From Methanosuratincola petrocarbonis (GTDB lineage: Archaea; Thermoproteota; Methanomethylicia; Methanomethylicales; Methanomethylicaceae): a stretch of DNA of 64,000 nt. Under the pieces are notes generated by a model. It worked only from the letters and a program-made list of their open reading frames with translations, was not told the origin of the DNA and did not search any database. The translations under genes and the position numbers were made by a program. Numbering within the stretch: position 1 is the first letter of the stretch; each line of letters opens with the position of its first letter. Positions 43,495-52,291 of this stretch are shown in pieces. The stretch spans positions 1,116,001 to 1,180,000 of the forward strand of contig CP130488.1 in NCBI GenBank assembly GCA_030522375.1, given 5' to 3'.

Positions 43495-44057
43495 TACTCC
43501 GGTGAGACGATCTTCTTGCGCCACTCGTCTATCTCTTCCCTGATTGAATTGAACAGTGCGAGCTCCTCCGGCTCCAGCATGTCGAGCGAGGGCCTGAGCG
43601 GGTTCCTCTCCCTTGCCAGGTGGAGGATCTTCTGCAGCCTGCAGTTCACCAGGTCCTGTGCCTTCATGAAAGACTGCCTGTGCTCGCTCAGGAGCGTGTG
43701 GGTCGGGTTGTTCTTTATCGCCTCATTGAGCGAAGCCAGCAGGCGCCTGAGGCGGGGGTAGAAGTGGCGCGGGAGCTTCGAAAGCCCCTCGTTGCGCTCC
43801 TCCTTCCAGCAGAGCTTGTAGAGCTCTGTTGACTTCAGAGCCTGGGACTCCTCTCCTGAAACCTTGACAAAACCCTCCGCCTCGAGTATCCTGGCGACCC
43901 AGATTGGCAGCCGCTCCTCCCTGCCCTCTTCGCAGGCGCCAATTTCCATACCGCCGACGGACATCGCAGGGAAGGCTTTGATGAATGTGACGCCTACTAG
44001 CTCCTCCTCATAGAAGAACTGAGAGTGCCTGATGCTTTCGGAGGGATCTGTAGGCAT
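43494..44057 (-). CDS. GINS complex subunit (Gins15/51-like)
   Basis: A 187-residue helical protein followed directly by MCM. N-terminal 'EELVGVTFIKAFPAMSVGGMEIG' and 'LPIWVARILEAEGFVKV' match the B-domain and start of archaeal Gins15 (Gins51), with a C-terminal A-type helical domain 'RLQKILHLARERNPLRPSLDML'. Together with MCM it forms the CMG-type helicase. A TATA box at 44081-44092 gives a nearly leaderless ATG. Confidence 0.82.
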   Translation of the reverse strand: MPTDPSESIRHSQFFYEEELVGVTFIKAFPAMSVGGMEIGACEEGREERLPIWVARILEAEGFVKVSGEESQALKSTELYKLCWKEERNEGLSKLPRHFYPRLRRLLASLNEAIKNNPTHTLLSEHRQSFMKAQDLVNCRLQKILHLARERNPLRPSLDMLEPEELALFNSIREEIDEWRKKIVSPE

Positions 44058-44080
44058 AAGCTATTCAGACGAGACTACGC

Positions 44081-44094
44081 GTTTTAAAGTTTTA
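44081..44094 (-). promoter_or_regulatory. TATA box of GINS-MCM-Hel308 operon
   Basis: Minus-strand AAAACTTTAAAAC is centred about 29 bp upstream of ATG 44057, fitting a leaderless operon transcript. Confidence 0.5.
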
Positions 44095-44171
44095 ACCTTT
44101 CGGATTCGTGCGGCTCACCGCTCCTGACCGAGCAGACAGACCCCGGCTTTCCAGAGAAGGTCTCGACGCCG

Positions 44172-44894
44172 TCACTGCCTCGAGCGGCGCGAGATCACCT
44201 TCAGCGAGGCGTAAGCGGGTATTGCGATAGTGATCCCCACCAGAACCTGACCGACGTTGAAGGGCACCTCGGCTATGGCAGCATAACCTAGGAATAGCTG
44301 CTCGTAGAGGAAATAGCCTACGACCATCACCGAACCCGAGACCAGCGCGGAAATTGTGGTGTATCCTGCCTCTTGGCGTGCAGAAAACGAAGCGTATGCG
44401 ACCACGATGGCGATGGCACCCCCTACGAGCGCCCAAAATGCGAAGGAAAGCTCCACGACAAAGTCGTAGGATCCGATCCACGGGAGCCCGATCGAAACCT
44501 CCGATGGCCCGGAGTAGAACAATGTGCCAATTGCAAGGACCAATAAGAAGACTAGGGCGCTGGCCAGGGCAGAAAGTAGCCGCCACCCCCTTTCCTGGAG
44601 TTTGGGTCGCCGCGAGGCCAAGACACCGAGGAGTAGGCCCTCGAACCCCTTGATCACGAGCGTTGCCGGGGCAAAGAGGTAGTACCCGAGGATCAGGTCG
44701 GCAAACATGGATCCGACACCCCCAGCGAACGCGCCTATCCTCGCCCCCCCGAGGAGGGCAGCAAGGAAAACCGCAGACTCTCCGACGTTGAAGTAACCCC
44801 TCGTCGCAGGCACGTAGATCGTGAAGGCGACAGTCGCCACGGTCACGAGGGATGTGTAGAAGGCGGTAACCGGGATGTCCCTTGCCAGGCGCAT
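44172..44894 (-). CDS. ECF transporter S component
   Basis: A 240-residue membrane protein with six helices. 'RGYFNVGESAVFLAALLGG' then 'GAFAGGVGSMFADLILGYYLFAPATLVIKGFEGLL' is the energy-coupling-factor substrate-binding (S) component pattern. Vitamin specificity cannot be told; no ECF ATPase or T component is in the window. The 280-bp upstream region 44895-45174, shared with the divergent rfcS gene, shows no riboswitch that I recognise. Confidence 0.8.
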   Translation of the reverse strand: MRLARDIPVTAFYTSLVTVATVAFTIYVPATRGYFNVGESAVFLAALLGGARIGAFAGGVGSMFADLILGYYLFAPATLVIKGFEGLLLGVLASRRPKLQERGWRLLSALASALVFLLVLAIGTLFYSGPSEVSIGLPWIGSYDFVVELSFAFWALVGGAIAIVVAYASFSARQEAGYTTISALVSGSVMVVGYFLYEQLFLGYAAIAEVPFNVGQVLVGITIAIPAYASLKVISRRSRQ

Positions 44895-45130
44895 ATTGGC
44901 TTCGCCGGATGAGAGACGATCGCCGATGGGATATTAGCCTTGTGGTTGAGTTCCGAATTCGCCAGCTCCTTATGGGGCCATCCAATGATGGCACCAAGTT
45001 CCCGAAGACGCTTGTGATCCCATCCGAGCAGGAATTTCCCGCGGGTCGCCGTCGGACTGGGGGACATCAGGACGGATCAAGGGCTTTTCCGGTTCAGGCA
45101 TGAGCCATTTCCAAGCCCTGGCTCCGAGTA

Positions 45131-45168
45131 GGTTAAATAGCATTTCCTTAAGATCGAATCAGGAGGGG
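45131..45168 (+). promoter_or_regulatory. rfcS promoter and ribosome site
   Basis: GGTTAAATAG (45131-45140) is the likely TATA box and AGGAGGGG (45161-45168) lies 6 nt before TTG 45175, fixing that start against the open frame from 45100. Confidence 0.55.
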
Positions 45169-45174
45169 ACGCGA

Positions 45175-46140
45175 TTGGCAGCACACGAGGTTATGTGGAC
45201 AGAGAAGTACAGGCCACGAACCCTGGACAGCATAGTGAACCAGACCGAGATCGTTGAGAGGCTGAAGAGGTTCGTCAAGGAGAAGTCGATGCCCCACTGC
45301 CTCTTTGCAGGGACGCCGGGGACTGGGAAGACGACCGCAGCGATGTGCCTAGCCAGCGACCTGTACGGTAAGGACTACAAGAAGAATTACCTTGAGCTCA
45401 ACGCAAGCGACGAGAGAGGGATCGATGTCATCAGGACGACCGTCAAGGACTTCGCCAGGACTGTTGGGATGGCCGAAGCCCCCTTCAAGATACTCGTCCT
45501 CGACGAAGCCGACAACCTCACGGCAGATGCGCAGCAGGCGCTGAGGAGGACTATGGAGATGTACACTGCGACTTGCAGGTTCATACTCTGCTGCAACTAC
45601 TTCAGCAGGATAATCGAGCCTATACAGTCGAGGTGTGCCTTCTTCAGATTCGTGCCACTCAAGCCTGAGGACGTGAGAGCGAGGATAACCTACATCTGCA
45701 AGCTCGAGGACGTAGAGATCACCAAGGAGGGGATTGACGCTCTCATATATGTCGGCAACGGGGACCTCAGGAAAGTGATAAACACGCTCCAGGCGGCTGC
45801 AGCCACGTCAGAGGTCGTGGACGAGGGCGTGATCTACAGGATCGCCGGCAGGGTCAGCCCCAAGGAGATCAAGGATGTGCTGGCCGACGCCCTAGGAGGG
45901 GATTTCAAGTCTGCGCGCGAGAGGGTAATAGGCCTGATGGTGGAGTATGGACTATCCGGGCTCGACGTCGTCAAGCAGATACATAGGGAGGTGCTCGGGC
46001 TCAACATCGATGAGAAGGCAAAGTTGAGGATAATCGAGGCGGTTGGGGAAGCAGAGTTTAGGCTGCTGCAGGGAGGCAGCGACGAGATCCAGATAAACTC
46101 GATGCTCGCAAAGGTGGCAGACTTAGGGCACGGCGGGTGA
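45175..46140 (+). CDS. rfcS: replication factor C small subunit
   Basis: A 321-residue clamp-loader AAA+ subunit. Walker A 'GTPGTGKTTAA', Walker B 'LVLDEADNLT', sensor 1 'ILCCNYFSRI', the RFC-box SRC 'IQSRCAFFRF', and 'GNGDLRKVINTLQ' (sensor 2) are present. Starts 'MAAHEVMWTEKYRP'. The stop overlaps the GTG of the large subunit as GTGA, so translation is coupled. Confidence 0.96.
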   Translation: MAAHEVMWTEKYRPRTLDSIVNQTEIVERLKRFVKEKSMPHCLFAGTPGTGKTTAAMCLASDLYGKDYKKNYLELNASDERGIDVIRTTVKDFARTVGMAEAPFKILVLDEADNLTADAQQALRRTMEMYTATCRFILCCNYFSRIIEPIQSRCAFFRFVPLKPEDVRARITYICKLEDVEITKEGIDALIYVGNGDLRKVINTLQAAAATSEVVDEGVIYRIAGRVSPKEIKDVLADALGGDFKSARERVIGLMVEYGLSGLDVVKQIHREVLGLNIDEKAKLRIIEAVGEAEFRLLQGGSDEIQINSMLAKVADLGHGG

Positions 46141-47354
46141 GACAAGGGTCCGGCGGGTGGCTTGGATTGACAGGAGAAGGGCTGCCGTGGACGGAGCGGT
46201 TCAAGCCAGCCAGCCTCATGGAGGTTGTGGGGAACTACGCCGCGGCTGAGCAGCTGCTCAACTGGGTCAAGAGGAGGCTGGAAGGCGGGGACTCGGTCAA
46301 GAAGGGGGCAATGGTTTACGGACCGCCAGGCACAGGCAAGACGCTCTCTGTCGAGCTCGTTGCCAAAGAGCTCGATCTCGAACTTATTGAGATGAATGCA
46401 AGCGACTTCAGGACGGAGGAGCTTGTTGAAAAGGTGGCAGGGGGTGCAGCATCCCAAGCCTCCCTATTCGGCAAGAGGGGCAAGCTGATCTTCATGGACG
46501 AGATAGACGGGATCTCGGGAAGGGAGGACAGGGGAGGGCTCTCCTCGATAATCGCGACGATAAAGGCGGCTAAGCACCCCGTCGTGGTCGGAGCGAATGA
46601 CCCATGGGACCCGAGGTTCAGGGGGCTCCGCGAGATCTGCGAGATGATCCAATTCAGGAGGATAAGGAACCAGAGCATCATAGTCTTCCTGAGGAAGGTC
46701 GCCAAGAAGGCGGGAGTGTCGGTAACAGACGGAGCACTCGAGCGCATAGCAGAGTTCTCCAACGGGGACCTGAGGGCTGCGATAAATGACTTCGAGATGC
46801 TTGCAACTGGCAGGCAGACGCTCAATGAGCTGGAGGTGAGGGGTCTCCAGTTCAGAATACAGGAGCGTGGATCGTTTGATGTGATGAAAGAGCTATTCTC
46901 CTCAAAGAGTGCCCTCGAGGCCAAGCTCGCGCTTGAGGGGACCGCAATGGATCCAGAGATGTCCCTCCAGTGGATAAACGAGAACATACCGAACCAGTAC
47001 CAATCGTCCCAAGAGAGGGCAGAGGCATACGACTGGCTCTCAAGGGGCGACGTATTCCTGGGGCGCGTCAAGAGGTGGCAAGTCTGGGACCTGATTGGCT
47101 ACGCTCTAGAACTCGCGGCGGGCGGGGCAGCGTTAGCAAAGAGGGGAGAGTACAGGTTTGCCAAGTACAGCTTCCCAAAGAGGATAAGCATAATGAGCCA
47201 GACAAAGGAGGAGAGAGGCGCCAAGCGGGAGGCTCTGGATCTGATTGCCAAGGCGAACCATGTCTCCCGCAAGAAGGCCACATTCGAGTACCTGCCGTAT
47301 ATCGAGATAATCTCAAGAGGCGGCGTCCGGCGGGCAGGCGCAGGTCACCTGTAA
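46137..47354 (+). CDS. rfcL: replication factor C large subunit
   Basis: A 405-residue large clamp-loader subunit. 'LPWTERFKPASLMEVVGN' opens the AAA+ domain, then Walker A 'GPPGTGKTLS', 'LIEMNASDFRTEE', Walker B 'LIFMDEIDGISG', and 'FSNGDLRAAINDFE'. The C-terminal PIP-like tail seen in some homologs is not obvious here; the end is 'RRAGAGHL'. Convergent with the MobB-MoaA fusion, whose stop overlaps it by 10 nt. Confidence 0.95.
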   Translation: MRQGSGGWLGLTGEGLPWTERFKPASLMEVVGNYAAAEQLLNWVKRRLEGGDSVKKGAMVYGPPGTGKTLSVELVAKELDLELIEMNASDFRTEELVEKVAGGAASQASLFGKRGKLIFMDEIDGISGREDRGGLSSIIATIKAAKHPVVVGANDPWDPRFRGLREICEMIQFRRIRNQSIIVFLRKVAKKAGVSVTDGALERIAEFSNGDLRAAINDFEMLATGRQTLNELEVRGLQFRIQERGSFDVMKELFSSKSALEAKLALEGTAMDPEMSLQWINENIPNQYQSSQERAEAYDWLSRGDVFLGRVKRWQVWDLIGYALELAAGGAALAKRGEYRFAKYSFPKRISIMSQTKEERGAKREALDLIAKANHVSRKKATFEYLPYIEIISRGGVRRAGAGHL

Positions 47355-48763
47355 AAGGGCTCCCTAGCCGAAACAGCCGACATGAAGAGGCCCTTGAGCC
47401 GGTCGTCTGTCCACCCCGACCTGATCCCCCCAAGGAGGTCGAAGAGGAGATCGTCCCTCATCAGGCATGGCTTCACCTTCCCGTCGCTGGTTACCCTGAT
47501 CCTGGTGCACCCTGTGCAGAAGTTGGGGTTGCTTACGGGGCGAACGATCTCGATCGGCAGACCCTTGACCAGATACACTCGCCTCCGATTCATCTCGCCC
47601 CTCTCCACCACGGAGTCGGAAGCGCCCGAAAGCATCTGCTCAGTTTGGGCGAGGTCGACATGGTATTTCTCAAAGAAGCCCTTGTCCAGGTGGAGGTCCT
47701 CAAGCTCTATCAGCTGGAGTTGGGAAGAGTGTCTGCGCGCAAATTCGAGGATGGTGTCGATGCTTGAATCGTTTATGCCCCTCATCACAACCGTATTAAT
47801 CTTCACATGGATCCCAAGCCTGCGGGCAGCCTCGAGCCCCTCGACCACATTCCTGAGGTCCCCTCCCGTTATCGACCGGTAGACGGTTGGATCGACGCTG
47901 GGCAACGAGAGGTTCAGCCTGCGCAGACCTGCCTCGTGGAGTTCCAAGGCGCGTTCCCGGAGGAGCTGCCCGTTTGTGGTAACGCCCACGTCCTCGAACC
48001 CTAGGGCATAGGAGTAGGCGATAATGCCCCCCAGATCCCTCCTGAGCAGGGGCTCGCCCCCGGTGAACTTGACCCTCCGCATCCCGAGATCCCTGGCGAG
48101 ACGGAGTATCCTTAGGACCTCGTCAGTGTGCATCTCACCAGAGGGCGATCCCTCCCCCTCATGGTGGCAGTAGACGCAGTTCAGGTTGCACCGCTGCGTC
48201 AGGGACATCCTTATGCCGAGGATTCGCCTGCCGTACCTGTCGGTCAGGGGCACTTTCCGCCTTGGTGTCAGGAACCGGCTCTCGATGAAGGCAGCGACCG
48301 CCGATGGGTCATGGGGCAGGCTGGTCACTCCGCTCACTGGAGCAACATCCTCCTTGAGGACGAAGGCCACGACTCCCTGCAGCTGCGTGCCTAGCCCCAA
48401 CTCAGAGGATTCGACAACGGCTATCTTCGGTAGTCCAGAATCCTTGAAGCCCTCGCAGAGAACTATATCAGGGTTGAAGCGCGAGGCCACATCAATCGCC
48501 AAAGGCAGGTCAGCACTCTGGGAGCAGACCTCGAGGTAGCCGCTGGACTGAAGGAGGGTGGATGCCGCGGCGCCAGCCTCGCGGTATTTAAAAGTGTCCT
48601 TCCCCGAGTCGCGTATTTCGTTGTGCGCCGAATGCTTGATAACGCACACTCGGTACCCCATCCGTGTCAGGATCCGTATGATGCCCTCCAGAAGCGTGGT
48701 TTTCCCTGCACCGCTGTGGAACGAGACGATTGCGAGGGCAGGGGGATACTGCATCAATATCAT
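47345..48763 (-). CDS. MobB-MoaA fusion: molybdopterin guanine dinucleotide adaptor and GTP 3',8-cyclase
   Basis: A 472-residue fusion. Residues 1-165 are MobB-like, a P-loop NTPase with 'FHSGAGKTTLLEG' and 'YRVCVIKHSAHN', 'IVLCEGFKDSGLPKIAVVES'. Residues from about 175 are MoaA: 'YGRRILGIRMSLTQRCNLNCVYCHH' (radical SAM CxxxCxxC), 'KFTGGEPLLR', 'NPNFCTGCTRIRVTSDGKVKPCL' (second cluster cysteines). The C-terminal GG motif expected in MoaA is not visible; the end is 'SAREPFYR'. ATGA overlap with moaB. Catalyses the first step and a late step of Moco synthesis. Confidence 0.9.
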   Translation of the reverse strand: MILMQYPPALAIVSFHSGAGKTTLLEGIIRILTRMGYRVCVIKHSAHNEIRDSGKDTFKYREAGAAASTLLQSSGYLEVCSQSADLPLAIDVASRFNPDIVLCEGFKDSGLPKIAVVESSELGLGTQLQGVVAFVLKEDVAPVSGVTSLPHDPSAVAAFIESRFLTPRRKVPLTDRYGRRILGIRMSLTQRCNLNCVYCHHEGEGSPSGEMHTDEVLRILRLARDLGMRRVKFTGGEPLLRRDLGGIIAYSYALGFEDVGVTTNGQLLRERALELHEAGLRRLNLSLPSVDPTVYRSITGGDLRNVVEGLEAARRLGIHVKINTVVMRGINDSSIDTILEFARRHSSQLQLIELEDLHLDKGFFEKYHVDLAQTEQMLSGASDSVVERGEMNRRRVYLVKGLPIEIVRPVSNPNFCTGCTRIRVTSDGKVKPCLMRDDLLFDLLGGIRSGWTDDRLKGLFMSAVSAREPFYR

Positions 48764-49284
48764 CCACGGATCATTTTTATGAGGTGTGGCGCTTCGGGGA
48801 GGATTATCCGCTCCATCGCCATCTTCACTGCCTCGGGTGAACCGGGCAGCACGAACACAATCGTCCCGTTCACCACGCCCGCAGCCGCACGGGACGCAAT
48901 AGCCGATGTGCCGATGGACTCGTATGAGAGGTGCCTGAATATCTCTCCGAATCCCGGGATCTGCTTCTCGAAGATCGGCGCAACTGCTTCGATCGATACA
49001 TCACGCCTGCTCAGGCCGGTCCCCCCGATTATCACGATAACATCGTTCGATCCTGAGATTGTGCCAGACTTAGTCTCCCTCAATATTTCTTCAATCCTGT
49101 TGGGGAGGTAGATCCGTTTTGAGACCTTGAATTCGTGGCTGAGGATCAGAGAGACTGCCACGTCTCCGCTTATGTCTCGGTACGGCTGGTCCTTTTCCTT
49201 CGCAGCCACGATTGTATCGCTGGTCACGATTACCATGAAACGGAGGCTCTTGGGGAGCCCCTCATGGTGATCAGCTGCGTGCAT
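48760..49284 (-). CDS. molybdopterin biosynthesis protein MoaB/MogA
   Basis: About 174 residues of the MoaB/MogA fold that adenylates molybdopterin. Motifs 'SLRFMVIVTSDTI', 'VIVIIGGTGLSRRDVSIEAV' and 'VNGTIVFVLPGSPEAVKMAM' are typical. ATG 49284 ('MHAADHHEG') is the sensible start; the frame opens earlier. It overlaps the moaC stop by 14 nt and the fusion gene by 4 nt. Confidence 0.9.
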   Translation of the reverse strand: MHAADHHEGLPKSLRFMVIVTSDTIVAAKEKDQPYRDISGDVAVSLILSHEFKVSKRIYLPNRIEEILRETKSGTISGSNDVIVIIGGTGLSRRDVSIEAVAPIFEKQIPGFGEIFRHLSYESIGTSAIASRAAAGVVNGTIVFVLPGSPEAVKMAMERIILPEAPHLIKMIRG

Positions 49285-49729
49285 TGAGCTGTTCCCCCTT
49301 GTACTTGTTGAGGACGCGGATCTCACTGATAAATGTCTCTGGGTATTGCCCCCCCTCGTCCTTCTCGTACTTCTTCGTCATGTCCCAAATTGTGAGCAGG
49401 GCAGCAGAGACGCCACAGAGGGCCTCCATCTCCACCCCGGTCTTGGCAAACGCCCTCACCCGGACGGTGCACTCGATGCGATCGGATCCGATCTTGAATT
49501 CGACAGAGACATGGTCGACCGGTATCGGGTGGCAGAGAGGTATGCTCTCAGAGGTCCTCTTGACTGCCTGGATCGCAGCGACCCTCGCCACTGCCAAGAC
49601 GTCCCCCTTCTCTATTGAGTTGGATTTGATCAGATTGATAGTCTTTGTCTTGAGCCTTATCGAGCCGCCTGCAACTGCGATCCGCAGGACTGGAGGCTTT
49701 TCACCCACATCGACCATCTTGACGCTCAT
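49271..49729 (-). CDS. moaC: cyclic pyranopterin monophosphate synthase MoaC
   Basis: A 152-residue MoaC, which acts after MoaA to make cPMP. 'VKMVDVGEKPPVLRIAVAGG', 'SIPLCHPIPVDHVSVEF', 'AFAKTGVEMEALCGVSAALLTIWDM' are diagnostic, with His and Lys of the active site in place. The ATG overlaps the HTH gene stop as ATGA. Together with MoaA, MoaB and MobB in one operon it covers most of molybdopterin synthesis. Confidence 0.95.
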   Translation of the reverse strand: MSVKMVDVGEKPPVLRIAVAGGSIRLKTKTINLIKSNSIEKGDVLAVARVAAIQAVKRTSESIPLCHPIPVDHVSVEFKIGSDRIECTVRVRAFAKTGVEMEALCGVSAALLTIWDMTKKYEKDEGGQYPETFISEIRVLNKYKGEQLNARS

Positions 49730-50004
49730 GCTTTCTGACCCCGCTTTGAGAATGAGTCGAAGAGGGTCCGGATCGCCCAGCCGCGTGGATCATCCTTCTT
49801 GAACCTGAAAATCCTGACCCTGCCGAACCGCTTCTCCTCGATCACCCCTATCTTGCAGAGATCTTCAAGGTGTGCGGAGGTGGTTGTGTGGTTCAGCTTA
49901 GTCCTTCGGGTGATCTCCGATATGTTCATCTCCCCGCTCTCCGCAAGCGCCTTCAAGACCTTTACCCTCCCTTTTGAAGAGAATATTTCTTCGACAGCCA
50001 TCAT
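49726..50004 (-). CDS. winged-helix transcriptional regulator (ArsR-like)
   Basis: A 92-residue protein with one winged helix: 'SSKGRVKVLKALAESGEMNISEITRRTKLNHTTTSAHLEDLCKIGVIEEKRFGRVRIFRF'. Start and stop overlap Orc1/Cdc6 and moaC by 4 nt each (ATGA). It may regulate this operon; no effector-binding cysteines are seen. Family ArsR/MarR-like is judged by pattern only. Confidence 0.78.
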   Translation of the reverse strand: MMAVEEIFSSKGRVKVLKALAESGEMNISEITRRTKLNHTTTSAHLEDLCKIGVIEEKRFGRVRIFRFKKDDPRGWAIRTLFDSFSKRGQKA

Positions 50005-51194
50005 TTCAACACCGCCGAGAGGTTCTTCTCAACAGCCTCAACAGAAAGGTTCAGCATCCCTATGAGCGTTGTCTTCCCCCTGAAACCCGCACCGGATATC
50101 TTCGTGTATAGTATCCCAAGGTTCTTCAGGTTCTGGAGGTACTCCCAGAACTGCGTGTGCTTCCTTGCCTCGACCTTCATGTCCTCGCAGAGCATGCGGT
50201 AAGCGGACTCGACCTCCCCCATTGTGACGTATGCAGACTTTGTCCTCTTCAGTGCCTTTGCGACAGAGAGGAGAAAGAGCCGCTCGTGGAGGGGCAGGTC
50301 CAGCACGATCTGCATCGGGAACTGCGAGACGTCCAGCTGGGCTTTTCTCACATGCTCCGGTAGCACCTTCTGGGCTGCCTCGGAATCGGCGTACTTGCCT
50401 GCCCGCCAGAGGAGTTCGAGCGCATACCGCGCGTCTCCCCGTGGAGATGCCATGTCCGATATCATGAGAAGGACCTCGTCGTCAACTGCCCCTTCCTTGA
50501 ACGACTCCAGCCCCCTGAGCCGGATTATGTCGTACAGCTGGGCAGCAGAATAGTTCTCGAACCTTATGACGTTGTGCAGGAGCGTGCTCTGGACGCTCTT
50601 GTCCAGCCCGGTAATGAAGTCCAGGTTCCTGGTGATGAGTATGAGGCTCATCCGCTGCTTCCGGTTGAGGAATTCGTCGGTCGCCCTTGAGAGGAAGTAG
50701 AGCGGGGCCTCCTTCTCCCCTGCGACAGAGATCAGGAAGTCGATCTCGTCGAGCGCGAGCAGCAGGTAAATGCCTTCGTCCTCTAGCGTGTTCCAGAGGG
50801 TCTCGAATAGCTCCTGCGCGGAGAAGCCCCTGTCTGGGATAGCCGGGATGATGTGCTGGGCCACTTTTTTTACGACAAGGAAGAGCGTCCTGTCCTTGTA
50901 GCAGTTGACGTGCACATACCTCAGGTCGATGCCCCTCTCCTTGGCAATGGACTCGAGGGTAGAGCCGAACCGCTTCGCCACTGCGGTCTTCCCGACCCCA
51001 ACATCCCCGACGAGGGTGACCTTCTGAGAGACGGCTCCCGGGGTCTCGAGGATTGCCCTGAATACCCTGCTCAAGGACCTTAGCTGCGGCTCCCTGTGGA
51101 CTAGGTTCATTGGGACGTGGTCAGGGAAGAGCTTTGACTCGTCCTTGAAGACGCTGGGGCGCCCGATCTCGCCGGAGATTATGTCGTACGCCAA
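50001..51194 (-). CDS. Orc1/Cdc6 replication initiator
   Basis: A 397-residue AAA+ origin-recognition protein. 'PMNLVHREPQLRSLSRVFRAIL' opens it, Walker A 'LVGDVGVGKTAVAKRFG', Walker B 'LLLALDEIDFLIS', sensor 'LILITRNLDFI' and 'GDARYALELLWRAG', then a C-terminal winged helix ('GILYTKISGAGFRGKTTLIGML'). First gene of an operon with a regulator and Moco genes. Only 89 bp lie upstream (51195-51283); AT-rich, but I see no clear ORB repeats, so an origin here is unproven. Confidence 0.92.
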   Translation of the reverse strand: MAYDIISGEIGRPSVFKDESKLFPDHVPMNLVHREPQLRSLSRVFRAILETPGAVSQKVTLVGDVGVGKTAVAKRFGSTLESIAKERGIDLRYVHVNCYKDRTLFLVVKKVAQHIIPAIPDRGFSAQELFETLWNTLEDEGIYLLLALDEIDFLISVAGEKEAPLYFLSRATDEFLNRKQRMSLILITRNLDFITGLDKSVQSTLLHNVIRFENYSAAQLYDIIRLRGLESFKEGAVDDEVLLMISDMASPRGDARYALELLWRAGKYADSEAAQKVLPEHVRKAQLDVSQFPMQIVLDLPLHERLFLLSVAKALKRTKSAYVTMGEVESAYRMLCEDMKVEARKHTQFWEYLQNLKNLGILYTKISGAGFRGKTTLIGMLNLSVEAVEKNLSAVLK

Positions 51195-51283
51195 GGGGGA
51201 CTACCTGATCAGAGATGGTTTAAGGGTGATTTATGGTTTTTGTCCTTTAGAAAAGAATTTTTTCAGAGATATAACCGAAAGTA

Positions 51284-52291
51284 TTAACCCTTAGTCCGGG
51301 CGCGCCAGAGCTCGTCACTCCCCGGGGGAGGTATGCTGAAGATGCCCCCTTCCATATCCCTGAACTGCCTGCCTTCGCGCGCTTCCCTGATCATTCCGAT
51401 CCGTGAATACGGGATCCCTGCCTCAGAGAGTGACTTCTCAACCAACGCCTCGGATCCCGCCTTTACTGTAAACATAACCGTCCCCGACCCCATCAGCCTG
51501 AATGGATCCAGGTCAAGTTCCGCGCACAGCGACCGCGTCTCCTCGAGGACCCTGACGCAGGAGAGGTCAATGAGGATGCCTGACGAGGAAGCCTCGGCGA
51601 TCTCCCAGGCACAGCCGAGTATTCCGCCCTCGGTGACGTCGTGCATCGAGGTCACCCCTTCCTGGTCGGCGAGCAGCATGCACTCGCTCACGACACTCAC
51701 TTTCGGCAGCATTGACTTGCACCTCTTCACAAAGCTCTCGCCTAAGCTCCTTTCGATCTTAGGTTCTGAAGAAAGTATCACCGTCCCCTCTATCCCAGCC
51801 GCCTTGGTCATATATACGGCATCTCCAGGCGAGGCCCCCCCTGTTGTTATGAACCTGTTGTTCTTCGTCACGCCAATCATTGAGCCGACCACAATGGGGC
51901 GGGTCGTCCCGTCGGTGACCTCTGTGTGTCCGCCTACGACGGCGATGCCAAGCTCCTTTGCCGCAGAGTCGATCTGCTTGCAGATCCTGTCCAGATCTGA
52001 CTCGCCGCTACCCTGGGGAAGCAGAATGCACCCCAAGAACCACCGTGGCACCGCGCCCCTCGAGGCTATGTCATTCGCATTGACGTATACTGCAAGAGTG
52101 CCCACTTCCTCGACTGAGCCCGTTATCGGGTCTGACTTGAAAGCCAACCCCCCGCCACAATGCCTTATTATTGCAGCGTCTTCACCGATGCCCGGGCCCA
52201 CCAGCACATCAGGATCGCTCACCCCAAGCTGGCTGAGTACAATTCTCTTCAGAACCGAGTTCGGTATCTTCCCGATGCCCATCTTGCTCAT
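51284..52291 (-). CDS. AIR synthase-related protein (HypE/ThiL/SelD fold)
   Basis: A 335-residue ATP-binding protein of the PurM/HypE fold. 'GPGIGEDAAIIRHCGGGLAFKSDPITG', 'NANDIASRGAVPRWFLGCILLP', 'VVGGHTEVTDG', 'SMHDVTEGGILG' are family motifs (HypE/ThiL-like). It is not clearly HypE (no C-terminal Cys), ThiL or SelD (no Cys/Sec loop). It overlaps the THUMP gene by 4 nt, hinting at an RNA-modification role, which is inference. Confidence 0.8.
   Translation of the reverse strand: MSKMGIGKIPNSVLKRIVLSQLGVSDPDVLVGPGIGEDAAIIRHCGGGLAFKSDPITGSVEEVGTLAVYVNANDIASRGAVPRWFLGCILLPQGSGESDLDRICKQIDSAAKELGIAVVGGHTEVTDGTTRPIVVGSMIGVTKNNRFITTGGASPGDAVYMTKAAGIEGTVILSSEPKIERSLGESFVKRCKSMLPKVSVVSECMLLADQEGVTSMHDVTEGGILGCAWEIAEASSSGILIDLSCVRVLEETRSLCAELDLDPFRLMGSGTVMFTVKAGSEALVEKSLSEAGIPYSRIGMIREAREGRQFRDMEGGIFSIPPPGSDELWRARTKG

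Noticed and set aside
44895..45174. Possible riboswitch upstream of the ECF S component
   Set aside because: No TPP, FMN, cobalamin or other riboswitch consensus could be read; the region also holds the rfcS promoter.
51195..51283. Replication origin directly upstream of Orc1/Cdc6
   Set aside because: AT-rich but only 89 bp, and I find no repeated ORB-like elements. Skew analysis is needed.
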